This document shows positions 1 to 6,959 of a stretch of DNA of 38,255 bases, piece by piece. Source of the stretch: a virus; the IMG/VR virus record IMGVR_UViG_3300037337_000195, positions 1 to 38,255 of that record. One strand, given 5' to 3'. How positions within the stretch are numbered: position 1 is the stretch's first letter; each line of letters opens with the position of its first letter. Under the pieces are notes generated by a model. That model was given only the letters and a program-made list of their open reading frames with translations. It did not search any database and was not told the origin of the DNA. The translations under genes were made by a program, and so were the position numbers.

Positions 1-57
1 AATAACACTTGGTATAGTGCATTGCTCGGTTTCTACTTTTCTATTATCTGTATTCAT
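1..57 (-). CDS. 5' part of a small early gene (continues across the junction)
   Basis: This is the start of a minus-strand reading frame of 19 codons, beginning MNTDNRKVETEQCTI, that runs off the left edge. It follows the zinc-finger gene in the same direction, so it is probably the last gene of the early operon. Joined to the right edge of the window it stays in frame with the 39-codon tail there and gives a 58-residue acidic protein rich in Trp. No family is recognised. The start ATG is the first in frame after an AT-rich leader. Confidence 0.55.
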   Translation of the reverse strand, partial: MNTDNRKVETEQCTIPSVI

Positions 58-128
58 ATCTAAAATTTTTGTGTTATTAATTAAGTTCTTGCTGTAAGGT
101 CGCAACGACACCATACCATATTCGTTAG

Positions 129-383
129 CTAACTCTTGTGCATACGCCCAACATGGGCACGTAATGCGTGATTGTTTTTGAATTGCTTTTGACAGTCTGG
201 GCAAACAACCCCGCCGTATTCAGCCTGCGTATCTGAAGTATCTTGCTTGAAAAACGTCCGGGCATCAACACCCAAAAACACGCACTTCAAACCAATTGAA
301 CGAAGCAAATGATGTTGCATAGCAATATCATCACACGTCCAAAATTCACCAACCTTCTCGGCAATTTCATCCAGTCGGCTCAT
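129..383 (-). CDS. Small protein with a classical C2H2 zinc finger
   Basis: The 84-residue product ends in a C2H2 finger, C61-x2-C64-x12-H77-x4-H82, with the hydrophobic pattern of the classical fold (F68, L74). The spacing is the eukaryotic-type x12, unlike the x9 of bacterial Ros/MucR proteins. The first 60 residues match nothing I know. Likely role by inference: a nucleic-acid-binding early protein. It overlaps the preceding Cys-rich gene by 17 bases, so the two are probably translated together. The finger is certain as a motif; what it binds is unknown. Confidence 0.8.
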   Translation of the reverse strand: MSRLDEIAEKVGEFWTCDDIAMQHHLLRSIGLKCVFLGVDARTFFKQDTSDTQAEYGGVVCPDCQKQFKNNHALRAHVGRMHKS

Positions 384-567
384 CGCACACCTCCTTTTCT
401 GAATAATTATTGCAACTCAAAGCGTCTGTTTTGAAGACGTGGTCACGTACAGTCTGGTCTTTGCAAAACACGTAGCAAAGCGTTTCAACCTTTTGCCCGT
501 TTTTATCAGCGAAACCCTGCTGACCGCCCGAGTAAGCGTGGTGAATACATTTTCCGCAATCTTTCAT
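367..567 (-). CDS. Small Cys-rich protein, probably metal-binding
   Basis: This 66-residue protein starts MKDCGKCIHH and has six cysteines (residues 4, 7, 31, 35, 52, 61) plus His9 and His10, which suggests a zinc site. No family is recognised. I chose the ATG at 567; the frame is open further upstream to a GTG, but that lies in the conserved end of the repeat region and would make an unconvincing N-terminus. It is the first gene downstream of the repeat-rich gap and overlaps the zinc-finger gene. Confidence 0.7.
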   Translation of the reverse strand: MKDCGKCIHHAYSGGQQGFADKNGQKVETLCYVFCKDQTVRDHVFKTDALSCNNYSEKEVCDEPTG

Positions 568-600
568 AATTGTTGTTATTTTAGTGAAAAACAGTTTTAA

Positions 601-1045
601 AAAACTCCCCACCTAAAAAGCGGGTTCAAATAATGCAATTTCTTAGAATCGTTATTTGTAAAACTCTTACAGTAAGTAAGTTAAGTTTTTGATTCTCAAA
701 ATAATTACTGGGGAATCTACTGGGGAAAAGTGAGGAATTTCAACACCTTCCAATTACGCAAATACCTACTATTCAGCGTTTTATAATTTTTTCTTTTTTC
801 CTCACTTTTCCCCACCTCACTGGGGAAAAGTGAGGAAATTTAAATAAATCATAAACGTCTTATTATCAGTACGCTAAATTCGCCACGCTCCTCATTTCTC
901 CTCACTTTTCCCCAGTAAACTCCCCACTTGCTTTGTACTGATAATCAGCACTTTACAAAACCGTTGTATTATTCTAATACGCTCAAAGTGCTATAAATCA
1001 GGCAATTACAGCGTTTTGCTAAAGTCGGGTCAGGTGGGGAGTTTT
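601..1045. other. Repeat-packed noncoding region, candidate phage replication origin
   Basis: No convincing gene lies here. The region is bounded by a perfect 14-bp inverted repeat, AAAACTCCCCACCT at 601-614 and its complement at 1032-1045, with a partial third copy at 917-927. Between them lie several copies of an 18-base element in both orientations and two further inverted pairs: 862-872 with 935-945, and 948-954 with 985-991. It directly follows the DUF3987 ATPase gene, a position where phages often carry an origin. Origin function is inference; a MITE-like element or a regulatory region is possible. Confidence 0.6.
719..916. repeat. Family of 18-base iteron-like repeats in both orientations
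   Basis: ACTGGGGAAAAGTGAGGA occurs at 719-736 and 819-836 on the plus strand and, inverted, at 899-916. A near copy (last two bases differ) is inverted at 799-816, so 799-836 forms a nested palindrome. A truncated copy, ACTGGGGAA, lies at 707-715. Two orientations and partial copies are typical of iterons or of binding sites for an origin protein. They lie outside any gene. Confidence 0.85.
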
Positions 1046-1066
1046 GAAAATCTTTAATTTGTACGC

Positions 1067-2470
1067 TTACGAGCTTTTTGAAAAGAACAAGTGCGGGTAA
1101 ATCTTTGAGTATGAATTGATCCTGGCACGTATCGTCTTGCGGTCGTGATTGTAAGCTTCGGCAACCTTCGAGATGTTCCAGCTGTGAGCCTTACAAGCCC
1201 CCACAAATTCAATAATCTCAGGTGGCACTATCAAGTTCTTATTGACCATCTGATAAGCCGTATAGTTGGCTACGATATAGTAATCTGCAAGCCTGCACGC
1301 CCAACGCACGTAATCCATTTCAATCACCTGAAACTTAGAAAACTCAGGATTATCAAGCGATTGATACATCGCTTTCAGCAGGCACGCAAAACGCACCACG
1401 TACTGTTTCATCTTGCCGTATATACCCGCTTTTGCGTTCTTCACCATCTCATCTTTTTCACCCCTTATTGCTTTCAGGTGCTTCTGTGACCAGATCTGAA
1501 ACACCTCAATCCCCCGCTTTTCAAATCGTGCAACGTCAGGCTCTGCCCCGTGTTCGCCGGGCCGATAGGTTTCGTACATGACATGAATCATATTACGGTA
1601 GATGTTATACGCGTCCGTCGGGAATTCCAAAAACGGGTCAATCTCCATTATTTCGTACACGGGTTGTAACGCAAACAGAAAGCGGCTACTGAAACCAGAC
1701 TCATACCTATTTTTCTGAAAGAAGAGCTTCAAAAATATCGGCTGAGTTCCGCCAAAAATATTGCAGAAAAACGTTTCCCTCGGTATCATCATATCACCTT
1801 TAGTTTTTCGGCTCTGACGATGTTCGGCGTTTGAGTTCCACGCTTTTAACCAAAATTTGTCTTCTCCGGCATTCACAGTCTTGAATCTCTCCATATCATC
1901 AAAGAATGTAGAAAGCTCGTCATACACCTTACTTACGCCCTTCGGGTTCTGCATCAGTAGCTCCACAAAAGCACCGTAAGTAGTATCTTCCGTAATCACC
2001 GCTTTTTTCATGAAATCCATGCTGCCTTTGTCTCGGTCATACTTAGCCTCTTCATTTTGCTTGTCAAGCTCTCGTTGTTTTTCCTTGATCGGTTCCATCA
2101 TGTTATCGATCACTACGGATTTTCCGGAGCTGGTGTAGCCCACCAAAGCACTGTAAATGCTTAGCTTCTCGGTCATCGTGCTCATTCTGCTCCGTAGCCC
2201 GGAGCCGATACCCACGCTACAAGCTTGCATTAGTGCCGTACCCACAAAACTGGGTTCTGCCTTCATACCAAGCAGCAGAAAACTTAACCAAGGGTGAATA
2301 CTGGGCGGAAAAATATGCATCGGGAATTTATTCTTTTCTTCGCCTTGCCGCCGCTTTAGCTCTCCCATTAGGTCTTCTTCGGGCAAGAGCATTGCGGCAC
2401 TCAATCGCTCTTTTTCTTTGCCCAGTTTCTGTATAGATGGTATCTCCCATAGTTTTATTCTTTGTGCCAT
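1067..2470 (-). CDS. DUF3987-type primase/helicase ATPase
   Basis: This 467-residue protein matches the DUF3987 family of phage and mobile-element replication ATPases. A conserved region with FPPSIHPW (about 54-61) leads into a Walker A, GYTSSGKS (111-118), and a Walker B-like stretch, VYDEL (182-186). The C-terminus holds a Fis-like helix-turn-helix (about 430-455, with KVAEAYNHDRKTIRARI), which suggests DNA recognition, perhaps of the repeats just downstream. No primase active-site domain is visible, so it is probably the helicase or loader of the phage. It abuts the preceding gene (TAAATG). Confidence 0.85.
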   Translation of the reverse strand: MAQRIKLWEIPSIQKLGKEKERLSAAMLLPEEDLMGELKRRQGEEKNKFPMHIFPPSIHPWLSFLLLGMKAEPSFVGTALMQACSVGIGSGLRSRMSTMTEKLSIYSALVGYTSSGKSVVIDNMMEPIKEKQRELDKQNEEAKYDRDKGSMDFMKKAVITEDTTYGAFVELLMQNPKGVSKVYDELSTFFDDMERFKTVNAGEDKFWLKAWNSNAEHRQSRKTKGDMMIPRETFFCNIFGGTQPIFLKLFFQKNRYESGFSSRFLFALQPVYEIMEIDPFLEFPTDAYNIYRNMIHVMYETYRPGEHGAEPDVARFEKRGIEVFQIWSQKHLKAIRGEKDEMVKNAKAGIYGKMKQYVVRFACLLKAMYQSLDNPEFSKFQVIEMDYVRWACRLADYYIVANYTAYQMVNKNLIVPPEIIEFVGACKAHSWNISKVAEAYNHDRKTIRARINSYSKIYPHLFFSKSS

Positions 2471-2917
2471 TTAATCTTCTTTTTTTAATTTGTAATAGGA
2501 CCCTGCGGGATTTACTTTTTTCTGAATCCGCCCAAGCGAATGCATTTCTTCAAGAAACTCCACCCCATCATCGCCGTAGTCAAGCTTCACCGCAAACGCC
2601 GTTAATAATTTTTCTTTGTGCAATTCCCGCCAAATCCGGTCTTTGGTTTCAAGCGGAACTATGTACGTCAGACCGCTTCCCAATACATTTATTTTCAGGC
2701 CGTGGCGTTCAAGTTCATGTTGCACGCTGAACACGAATCGTTCGTTTTGATGGTCGGCAAGAGCAAGTAGTGACTGCTGATGCTTATCCACCAGCTTGGC
2801 AATAGAACTATAAAAAATGGCGTTTTTTTTGTACCACTCCTCCGATATTTTCCCAGCTTCAAAGGCTTGCTCGTTCCGCTCAAAACGGTCTTCAAGTTCT
2901 TTTGCAAATTCATCCAT
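2471..2917 (-). CDS. Hypothetical early protein
   Basis: The 148-residue protein is charged, with a helical N-terminal half (coiled-coil-like, about 1-60) and a C-terminal half that looks like a small winged fold (ELHKEKLLTAFAVKLDYGDDGVEFLEEMHSLG is split by a Gly-Asp turn). No family is recognised. It shares one base with the stop of the gene before it and abuts the DUF3987 gene, so a helper role in replication is plausible from position only. Confidence 0.7.
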   Translation of the reverse strand: MDEFAKELEDRFERNEQAFEAGKISEEWYKKNAIFYSSIAKLVDKHQQSLLALADHQNERFVFSVQHELERHGLKINVLGSGLTYIVPLETKDRIWRELHKEKLLTAFAVKLDYGDDGVEFLEEMHSLGRIQKKVNPAGSYYKLKKED

Positions 2918-3252
2918 CAGCGGCAGAGTTTTCGTATCAGGCTGCTCGCTTCGTTGTACAGCGGCATTACTAAGTCTTGCTCATATCTACTTAACTCCAA
3001 TATTTCAGCAGAAATCAACTCGCAGTAAGCATCTAAGAAGTCTTTGAAAAGGTCAAGTTCAAAACGGCAAAAAGTTTGTGAGAACCCCCTTTGTTCAGTG
3101 TTGAACCTATCAGTTAGCCCGTGAAGGTTGCCGTACACGTTGCTATCGAAACTACGGGGGCTGTTTTCTATCAGTTGATTAATAGATACAAGCAGTAAGC
3201 ATTCCTCAACAGTGAAATGCATTTCGCAAATGGCAGTAGCATCATCTTTCAT
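2917..3252 (-). CDS. Hypothetical early protein
   Basis: This 111-residue protein starts MKDDATAICEMHF and is predicted mostly helical. No motif is recognised. The frame is open upstream, but I chose the ATG at 3252 because it overlaps the stop of the zinc-ribbon gene as ATGA, the pattern used throughout this operon. Confidence 0.7.
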   Translation of the reverse strand: MKDDATAICEMHFTVEECLLLVSINQLIENSPRSFDSNVYGNLHGLTDRFNTEQRGFSQTFCRFELDLFKDFLDAYCELISAEILELSRYEQDLVMPLYNEASSLIRKLCR

Positions 3253-3437
3253 CCCGCTACCTCCCTTTTCAAGAATGTTATTGACGGCTTCCAGTCGCTT
3301 TTTTCGAGGCAATAGGTACACGTATATTTAATTTGTCCCGCATCTGGGCAGACTTCTACGTGCGTTCTTTTCCCGCATTTCGGACATACTACGATGTCTC
3401 GGAAAAGAGGTAGGTTATGTGTTTCATCTGTTTTCAT
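3249..3437 (-). CDS. Small zinc-ribbon protein
   Basis: The 62-residue product has two CxxC knuckles, C18PKC21 and C40TYC43, 18 residues apart, which is a zinc ribbon. Such short ribbons in phage early operons often bind nucleic acid or protein partners. Both ends overlap their neighbours as ATGA. Confidence 0.8.
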   Translation of the reverse strand: MKTDETHNLPLFRDIVVCPKCGKRTHVEVCPDAGQIKYTCTYCLEKSDWKPSITFLKREVAG

Positions 3438-3796
3438 CGCATCGGGATTAGTTCGTTCATAGTTCTTCCTTCAATTTTATCCTTAATTGCTACCAAAAAC
3501 TTTATGGAGATTTCAGTTTTACCTGTGCAGCTTATTATCTGTGTTGCTAAACTGATAGATTGTATAAGAAGCAGCTCAGGCTTGTAGTTTTTCGTCACAA
3601 AACCGTCTGGAGTCTGCGATATGTATACTTTCTTCGCAGCTTCATCAACTATAAAACTAACCTTATCACCTAACTTTAGCCCGAGCCGTCTTACCGCTCC
3701 AGCCGAAAATTGTAGTTGCCCACTTTTTTTGTTAATTCGGATTGTTGGATCTCCTTTCCGCCGGATACCAATACTATCAGGAGTTAATTCTTTCAT
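3434..3796 (-). CDS. AbrB/SpoVT-like DNA-binding protein
   Basis: Residues 15-60 (IRINKKSGQLQFSAGAVRRL, then GLKLGDKVSFIVDEAAKKVYI) fit the swapped-hairpin fold of AbrB-type regulators: two short strands, a helix, and a GDKV turn. The C-terminal half is of unknown type. The family usually acts as dimers on DNA; here it could be an early-late switch factor. The fold call is from pattern only and could be wrong. It is translationally coupled on both sides. Confidence 0.6.
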   Translation of the reverse strand: MKELTPDSIGIRRKGDPTIRINKKSGQLQFSAGAVRRLGLKLGDKVSFIVDEAAKKVYISQTPDGFVTKNYKPELLLIQSISLATQIISCTGKTEISIKFLVAIKDKIEGRTMNELIPMR

Positions 3797-4122
3797 CTTT
3801 TTTTAATTTTGAATTGTTGAATAAGTTTTTGTTCCCGTCTCAATCGAGCCGTATTAATTTCAGCCGCCGTTAGCTTTGGTGGTGGCCCCGGTGGGCAATC
3901 CATTCGCGTCACGCTACCTTTCCTGTCCCGCCAGTCTTCAATCAGCACCCCGTAAGCCGCTGCACCTATCAGTTTTAGCGTAGAAACAGTCAACGCAAGC
4001 ACAAACAAAACGCCCGAGACTATCGCCGCACCAAGGCCAACAAGAATCGCCCAGATCAACTCCACAAAAATGCAGCACAGCCCAAAACCGGCTCTGAGGT
4101 AGTAGAAAAATCCTTCTTTCAT
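3793..4122 (-). CDS. Small membrane protein
   Basis: The 109-residue protein has two hydrophobic segments (about residues 10-33 and 33-58) followed by a basic, Pro-rich cytoplasmic tail (PPGPPPK, then a charged helix ending KIKKR). It follows another one-helix membrane protein with an ATGA overlap, so the two may form a pair, for example in exclusion or in anchoring replication at the membrane. No family is recognised. Confidence 0.7.
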   Translation of the reverse strand: MKEGFFYYLRAGFGLCCIFVELIWAILVGLGAAIVSGVLFVLALTVSTLKLIGAAAYGVLIEDWRDRKGSVTRMDCPPGPPPKLTAAEINTARLRREQKLIQQFKIKKR

Positions 4123-4271
4123 TTCGTAAAAAATCTATAAAGTTGAACAATGAGCATCGCAATCATTAAGGCAATGCACAGATGCGGCATTCGCATCATG
4201 ATTTTGTGGGCAATAACTTCCCACCGCTCCGGCTTGCCCGGGGTCTGTAAGTTTCTTCTGGATGGGTTCAT
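4119..4271 (-). CDS. 50-residue single-span membrane protein
   Basis: This short gene encodes MNPSRRNLQTPGKPERW followed by a hydrophobic helix (about residues 28-44) and a short basic end. It is supported by perfect packing: its ATG overlaps the stop of the gene before it and its TGA overlaps the ATG of the next membrane protein, both as ATGA. Function is unknown. Confidence 0.75.
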   Translation of the reverse strand: MNPSRRNLQTPGKPERWEVIAHKIMMRMPHLCIALMIAMLIVQLYRFFTK

Positions 4272-4579
4272 GATGTTACGGGTTTTGGGGTAAGAGACTT
4301 CTCGTTTTTTGCCTTAGCCCGTTTCAGCTCTTTTGCGTAATCTGCGGCGATTTGCTCGAAGATTACTGTCAGGGTTTCATCTGCGGCACGGGTTGCGTGA
4401 ATGCGAGAAATGAAATCAGCCATCTCCAAGCTGTCGTATTGGGGATTCCGCTTTACCAGCCTCTTTCGCCAGTTTTTGGGCAGCTTCTTTTTTACTTCTC
4501 GAACCCTATCGAGAAGTAAGTTTTTTTGCTCACTGGGCTTTAATACCTTGTTTTCTTTCTTCATTCTATTAACTTGCAT
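4268..4579 (-). CDS. First gene of the early operon, small basic protein
   Basis: The 103-residue protein starts MQVNRMKKENKV and is strongly basic and helical (KKKLPKNWRKRLVKR at about 31-45). As the first early gene, divergent from the repressor, it sits where phages carry a Cro or antirepressor-like protein, but no HTH is visible, so that is only inference. A TTG further upstream (4612) is excluded because it lies within the -7 box of the promoter. The ATG at 4564 is an alternative. Confidence 0.7.
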   Translation of the reverse strand: MQVNRMKKENKVLKPSEQKNLLLDRVREVKKKLPKNWRKRLVKRNPQYDSLEMADFISRIHATRAADETLTVIFEQIAADYAKELKRAKAKNEKSLTPKPVTS

Positions 4580-4609
4580 TGTTGTTTCAACTTTGTTGTT
4601 TTGACTATG

Positions 4610-4640
4610 CAAATGTAATATAAAATTACATTATGTCAAA
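4610..4640 (-). promoter_or_regulatory. Early leftward promoter (Bacteroidetes type)
   Basis: Read on the minus strand, TTTG (4640-4637) is followed by exactly 19 bases and TACATTTG (4617-4610), which matches the Bacteroidetes sigma consensus TTTG-N19-TAnnTTTG. It drives the early operon and overlaps the operator repeats, as expected for repressor control. Confidence 0.8.
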
Positions 4641-4652
4641 ATAAATTACATT
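4612..4652. promoter_or_regulatory. Operator with three ATTACATT half-sites
   Basis: AATGTAAT (4612-4619) and ATTACATT (4625-4632) form a perfect 8-bp inverted repeat with a 5-base spacer. A third ATTACATT lies at 4645-4652, exactly 20 bases (about two helical turns) from the second. The sites cover the early promoter and precede the repressor gene, so they are the probable repressor-binding sites. Confidence 0.75.
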
Positions 4653-4666
4653 AATTATCGCTTATT

Positions 4667-5020
4667 ATGGAAACTTTTGGAGAGAGACTAAAAAAAAGCA
4701 GGAAGGATAAGAGTTTATCACAGACCCAACTCGCTAATCTTCTAGGGATGGAAAAGCACAATGCCATTTCTAATTGGGAACATGATATAGCAAAGCCATC
4801 GGCAGATGATTTAGCTATCATTGCAGAGATATTGTGCGTTAGCGTAGATTGGCTTTTGACTGGGAAAAAAGCTTATGATAAGCAAGAAGGTATTGTTATG
4901 ATATCCAACGAAGATTTTCAGGAATATCAAACCTTAAAGATTGAGAAGCTTACAGTTGCTAACGAGCGTCTAAAAAACAATCAAACTGTTTCTGACACGC
5001 AACAACTAAGCGAATGCTAA
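4667..5020 (+). CDS. XRE-family phage repressor (CI-like)
   Basis: Residues 4-66 form a typical XRE helix-turn-helix (FGERLKKSRKDKSLSQTQLA, then ISNWEHDIAKPSADDLAIIA and VSVDWLLTG). The C-terminus (about 80-105) is a short coiled coil, probably for dimerisation. There is no LexA/CI-type peptidase domain, so induction by RecA-driven self-cleavage is not expected and the switch must use another signal. It is divergent from the early operon with operator repeats in between. Confidence 0.9.
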   Translation: METFGERLKKSRKDKSLSQTQLANLLGMEKHNAISNWEHDIAKPSADDLAIIAEILCVSVDWLLTGKKAYDKQEGIVMISNEDFQEYQTLKIEKLTVANERLKNNQTVSDTQQLSEC

Positions 5021-5050
5021 TATATGTCGCAATTTATAGAGAACAACAAT

Positions 5051-5395
5051 ATGAAAAACCATTTTAATTTTTGCGGATTGTTTATCGTACTGCTGCTATT
5101 GTTTGAAACGCAGCTTTACGCACAACAACAAGAAAAGTGGGAGTACATTGAGGTGTTGGGTCAGGCTAGATTGCGAAACATGACCAAGTTAATTGCCTAC
5201 GTTGACAATGGCACTGGAGAAATGATGAAGGCAAGTAGCTGGCCAGCGATACAAGACGAAGCGGGTAAGGAGATTGAGTTCAATAGTTTTGCCCACATCT
5301 GCAACTATCTTGGTGAAAGCAGGTGGGAACTGATTATTATCAAAACAGACAATATAGCGGTCTTTAAACGCCGCCAAACGTTACCAAAAGAATGA
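5051..5395 (+). CDS. Exported DUF4177-like protein of the lysogeny block
   Basis: The 114-residue product starts with a clear signal peptide (MKNHFNFCGLFIVLLLLF, cleavage near YAQ). The mature part has a KWEY start, and the later GESRWELIIIK...AVFKR pattern resembles DUF4177. The signal peptide favours this ATG over one at 5024. It follows the repressor gene in the same unit, so it should be made in lysogens. This suggests lysogenic conversion, for example blocking infection by related phages at the envelope; that is inference. Confidence 0.7.
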   Translation: MKNHFNFCGLFIVLLLLFETQLYAQQQEKWEYIEVLGQARLRNMTKLIAYVDNGTGEMMKASSWPAIQDEAGKEIEFNSFAHICNYLGESRWELIIIKTDNIAVFKRRQTLPKE

Positions 5396-5430
5396 GGGCA
5401 ACCGTATTGCCACCAACATTCGCCCAACAT

Positions 5431-5542
5431 TTTTTATAACTATCTAATTATTAGGCGTTTAAAATTGGCGAAAGATTCCCCGTAGGGTCACACGACCGAC
5501 TCAAAAACCGCCCACAGTACACCGTGAGGCGGTTTTTTTACG
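5431..5542. other. Candidate attP core region
   Basis: The segment lies between the left and right sets of arm-like repeats, immediately before the integrase gene, so an attP core is expected here. It contains GGTC-ACAC-GACC (5486-5497), a short inverted pair that could be a crossover core, and the terminator hairpin. No second copy of this segment is visible in the window, which fits an unintegrated genome. Confidence 0.4.
5503..5539 (+). terminator. Terminator after the repressor unit
   Basis: AAAAACCGCC and GGCGGTTTTT form a 10-bp stem with a 15-base loop, followed by more T residues. It ends the repressor and DUF4177-like unit before the integrase; the A-run on the other side makes it potentially bidirectional. 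Confidence 0.85.
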
Positions 5543-5596
5543 CCAACATCTGACCAACATCCGCCGAAACGCACCTTTTCCCAACATCTGACCAAC

Positions 5597-6739
5597 ATGA
5601 AATACAGCCAACGGTTTGACATCCAGAAGCACCGCACAAAGACCGACGGCACCGCTCTGATATATATCGAAGTAAGGATCGAGGGGAAAAGGTTACGCGT
5701 ACCAACTGATCTGCATTGGCCAGTGCAGCATTTTGATAAGAAAATACTGCCACGGCACCGAAATGATAAGTTGCACGAAGATTATACCAGGCAATTAGTA
5801 AGGATCGAGGGGGAAGTCAACGAAGTCTTTATCTGGGCACGCCTGAGCAACGTCGAACTAACGCCCAAGCTTTTTGAAGCGGAGCTAAAAAACAAGTACA
5901 GCAGGTCTGACTTCGTGCAATTTTTCCAAAGAAGTTTGAACGAACGCAAACTGAAAGGCGGCATCAAACCCGCTACTTTCAAAAATCAGTTGAACGCTTA
6001 TGCTACGCTCATACGCTTCACCGAAAATTTGCCGTTCAACGAAATATCTCTCGACTGGCTCGACACGTACAAATTTTGGCTTATTAATAAGGAACAACTG
6101 AAACTAAGCAGCGTTGAAACAAAGCTGAGAGTATTGCGTACTTACATGAACCTCGCAAAAACTCAAGGTATTCACTTCAAATACCCGTTCGACGGCTTCC
6201 GAATGCCTAAGGTCGGGGAAACGTTGCGGTTTCTTTCCGAGCAGGAATTTCAGCTAATCTTACAGCTCTACAAATCGAAGCATTTCGCCGAGCATTACGA
6301 AACGCCACTTCGGATATTTCTTTTTTCGTGTTATACGGGTTTGAGAATATCAGACATGAAAAAGCTTCGCCAATCAAATATTCAAAACGGCAAAATTGTT
6401 TGGAGCATGGAAAAGAAACGGATTGACGCCGCTAAAAATATGGAGATTCCTGTGCACCCGTTCGCCAGCAGCCTGACTAATCAAGCCCGTGGCTCTTTGT
6501 TGCCGCAACTTTCCGAACAGAAACTGAACGAGAACCTCAAAAAAATCAGCTACGAACTCAAAATCAACAAAGAAATTTCAATGCACTGGGCACGCCACAC
6601 CTTTGCTACCCGATTTCTTCGCCATGGTGGCCGGCTTGAAGTGTTGCAACAGCTACTTGGTCACGATAGCATCATCACAACTATGAAGTATGTGCACGTG
6701 GATAATCAGGATATGAAGCAAGTGATGATACTGACTTAA
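5597..6739 (+). CDS. int: Tyrosine recombinase, phage integrase
   Basis: This 380-residue protein has an N-terminal arm-binding domain (about 1-90), a SAM-like core-binding domain (about 105-195) and a catalytic domain. The full catalytic set is visible: R250 (TGLR), a Lys at 273-274, H330 and R333 (HWARH), H356 (LLGHD) and nucleophile Y365 (KYVHV). Architecture and length are those of Bacteroidetes temperate phages and integrative elements. It should insert the phage at an attB site. It converges on, and overlaps by 59 bases, the LytTR gene, so late transcription could make antisense RNA to its 3' end. Confidence 0.95.
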   Translation: MKYSQRFDIQKHRTKTDGTALIYIEVRIEGKRLRVPTDLHWPVQHFDKKILPRHRNDKLHEDYTRQLVRIEGEVNEVFIWARLSNVELTPKLFEAELKNKYSRSDFVQFFQRSLNERKLKGGIKPATFKNQLNAYATLIRFTENLPFNEISLDWLDTYKFWLINKEQLKLSSVETKLRVLRTYMNLAKTQGIHFKYPFDGFRMPKVGETLRFLSEQEFQLILQLYKSKHFAEHYETPLRIFLFSCYTGLRISDMKKLRQSNIQNGKIVWSMEKKRIDAAKNMEIPVHPFASSLTNQARGSLLPQLSEQKLNENLKKISYELKINKEISMHWARHTFATRFLRHGGRLEVLQQLLGHDSIITTMKYVHVDNQDMKQVMILT

Positions 6740-6959
6740 CCCGCCGCCGCCTGCTGTAGTATATTGGGCTTGCGAGGTTTAGGTTGATGACGGTTGAGCG
6801 GGTTGGACGGATGAAGGTGGCAGGTAGTTGGGCGGCAACTTTCCCCATACTATAACTGCTAATTATAATGCCTCCCGTATTTAAAATGATGCGGGTATAG
6901 TTGCCCACGGCTTCTAATAGCACGATGTTTTCGGGGTTGATTTTTAGGCGTTTCAGCAT
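6681..6959 (-). CDS. Stand-alone LytTR DNA-binding domain protein
   Basis: The 92-residue protein starts MLKRLKINPENIVLLEAVGN and carries the LytTR core: LEAVGNYTRIIL, a middle strand pair, then FIRPTRSTVINLN. There is no receiver domain, so it is a bare DNA-binding module. Its ATG overlaps the stop of the preceding tail gene (ATGCTGA), so it is translated as the last late gene. The final 25 residues are basic and encoded opposite the integrase 3' end. Such small LytTR proteins are frequent in this host group. Role, by inference: a late regulator of phage or host promoters. Confidence 0.8.
   Translation of the reverse strand: MLKRLKINPENIVLLEAVGNYTRIILNTGGIIISSYSMGKVAAQLPATFIRPTRSTVINLNLASPIYYSRRRRVKSVSSLASYPDYPRAHTS

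Larger units (their letters stand above)
5413..5598. repeat. CCAACAT repeats, candidate integrase arm-type sites
   Basis: CCAACATCTGACCAACAT occurs twice exactly, at 5543-5560 and 5581-5598, and once with changes at 5413-5430. Each holds two CCAACAT boxes 11 bases apart, one helical turn. The last copy includes the integrase start codon. Repeats in phase next to an integrase gene fit arm-type binding sites, and could also let the integrase repress its own gene. Confidence 0.75.

Noticed and set aside
1-78. AATAACAC and GTGTTATT inverted pair as a fourth attC-like element
   Set aside because: The left arm lies in coding sequence of the small edge gene and there is no inner pairing; too long and unstructured.
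5461-5500. Possible tRNA 3' end (tRNA-type attP)
   Set aside because: GATTCCCC-like bases recall a T-arm, but no matching stem or acceptor fits, so no tRNA fragment can be supported.
5543-5598. CRISPR-like direct repeats
   Set aside because: Only two exact 18-base copies with a 20-base spacer, tied to the integrase start; arm sites fit better.
5597-6739. Integron integrase to explain the attC-like elements
   Set aside because: The recombinase has phage-type arm-binding and SAM-like domains and no IntI-type extra segment is seen.
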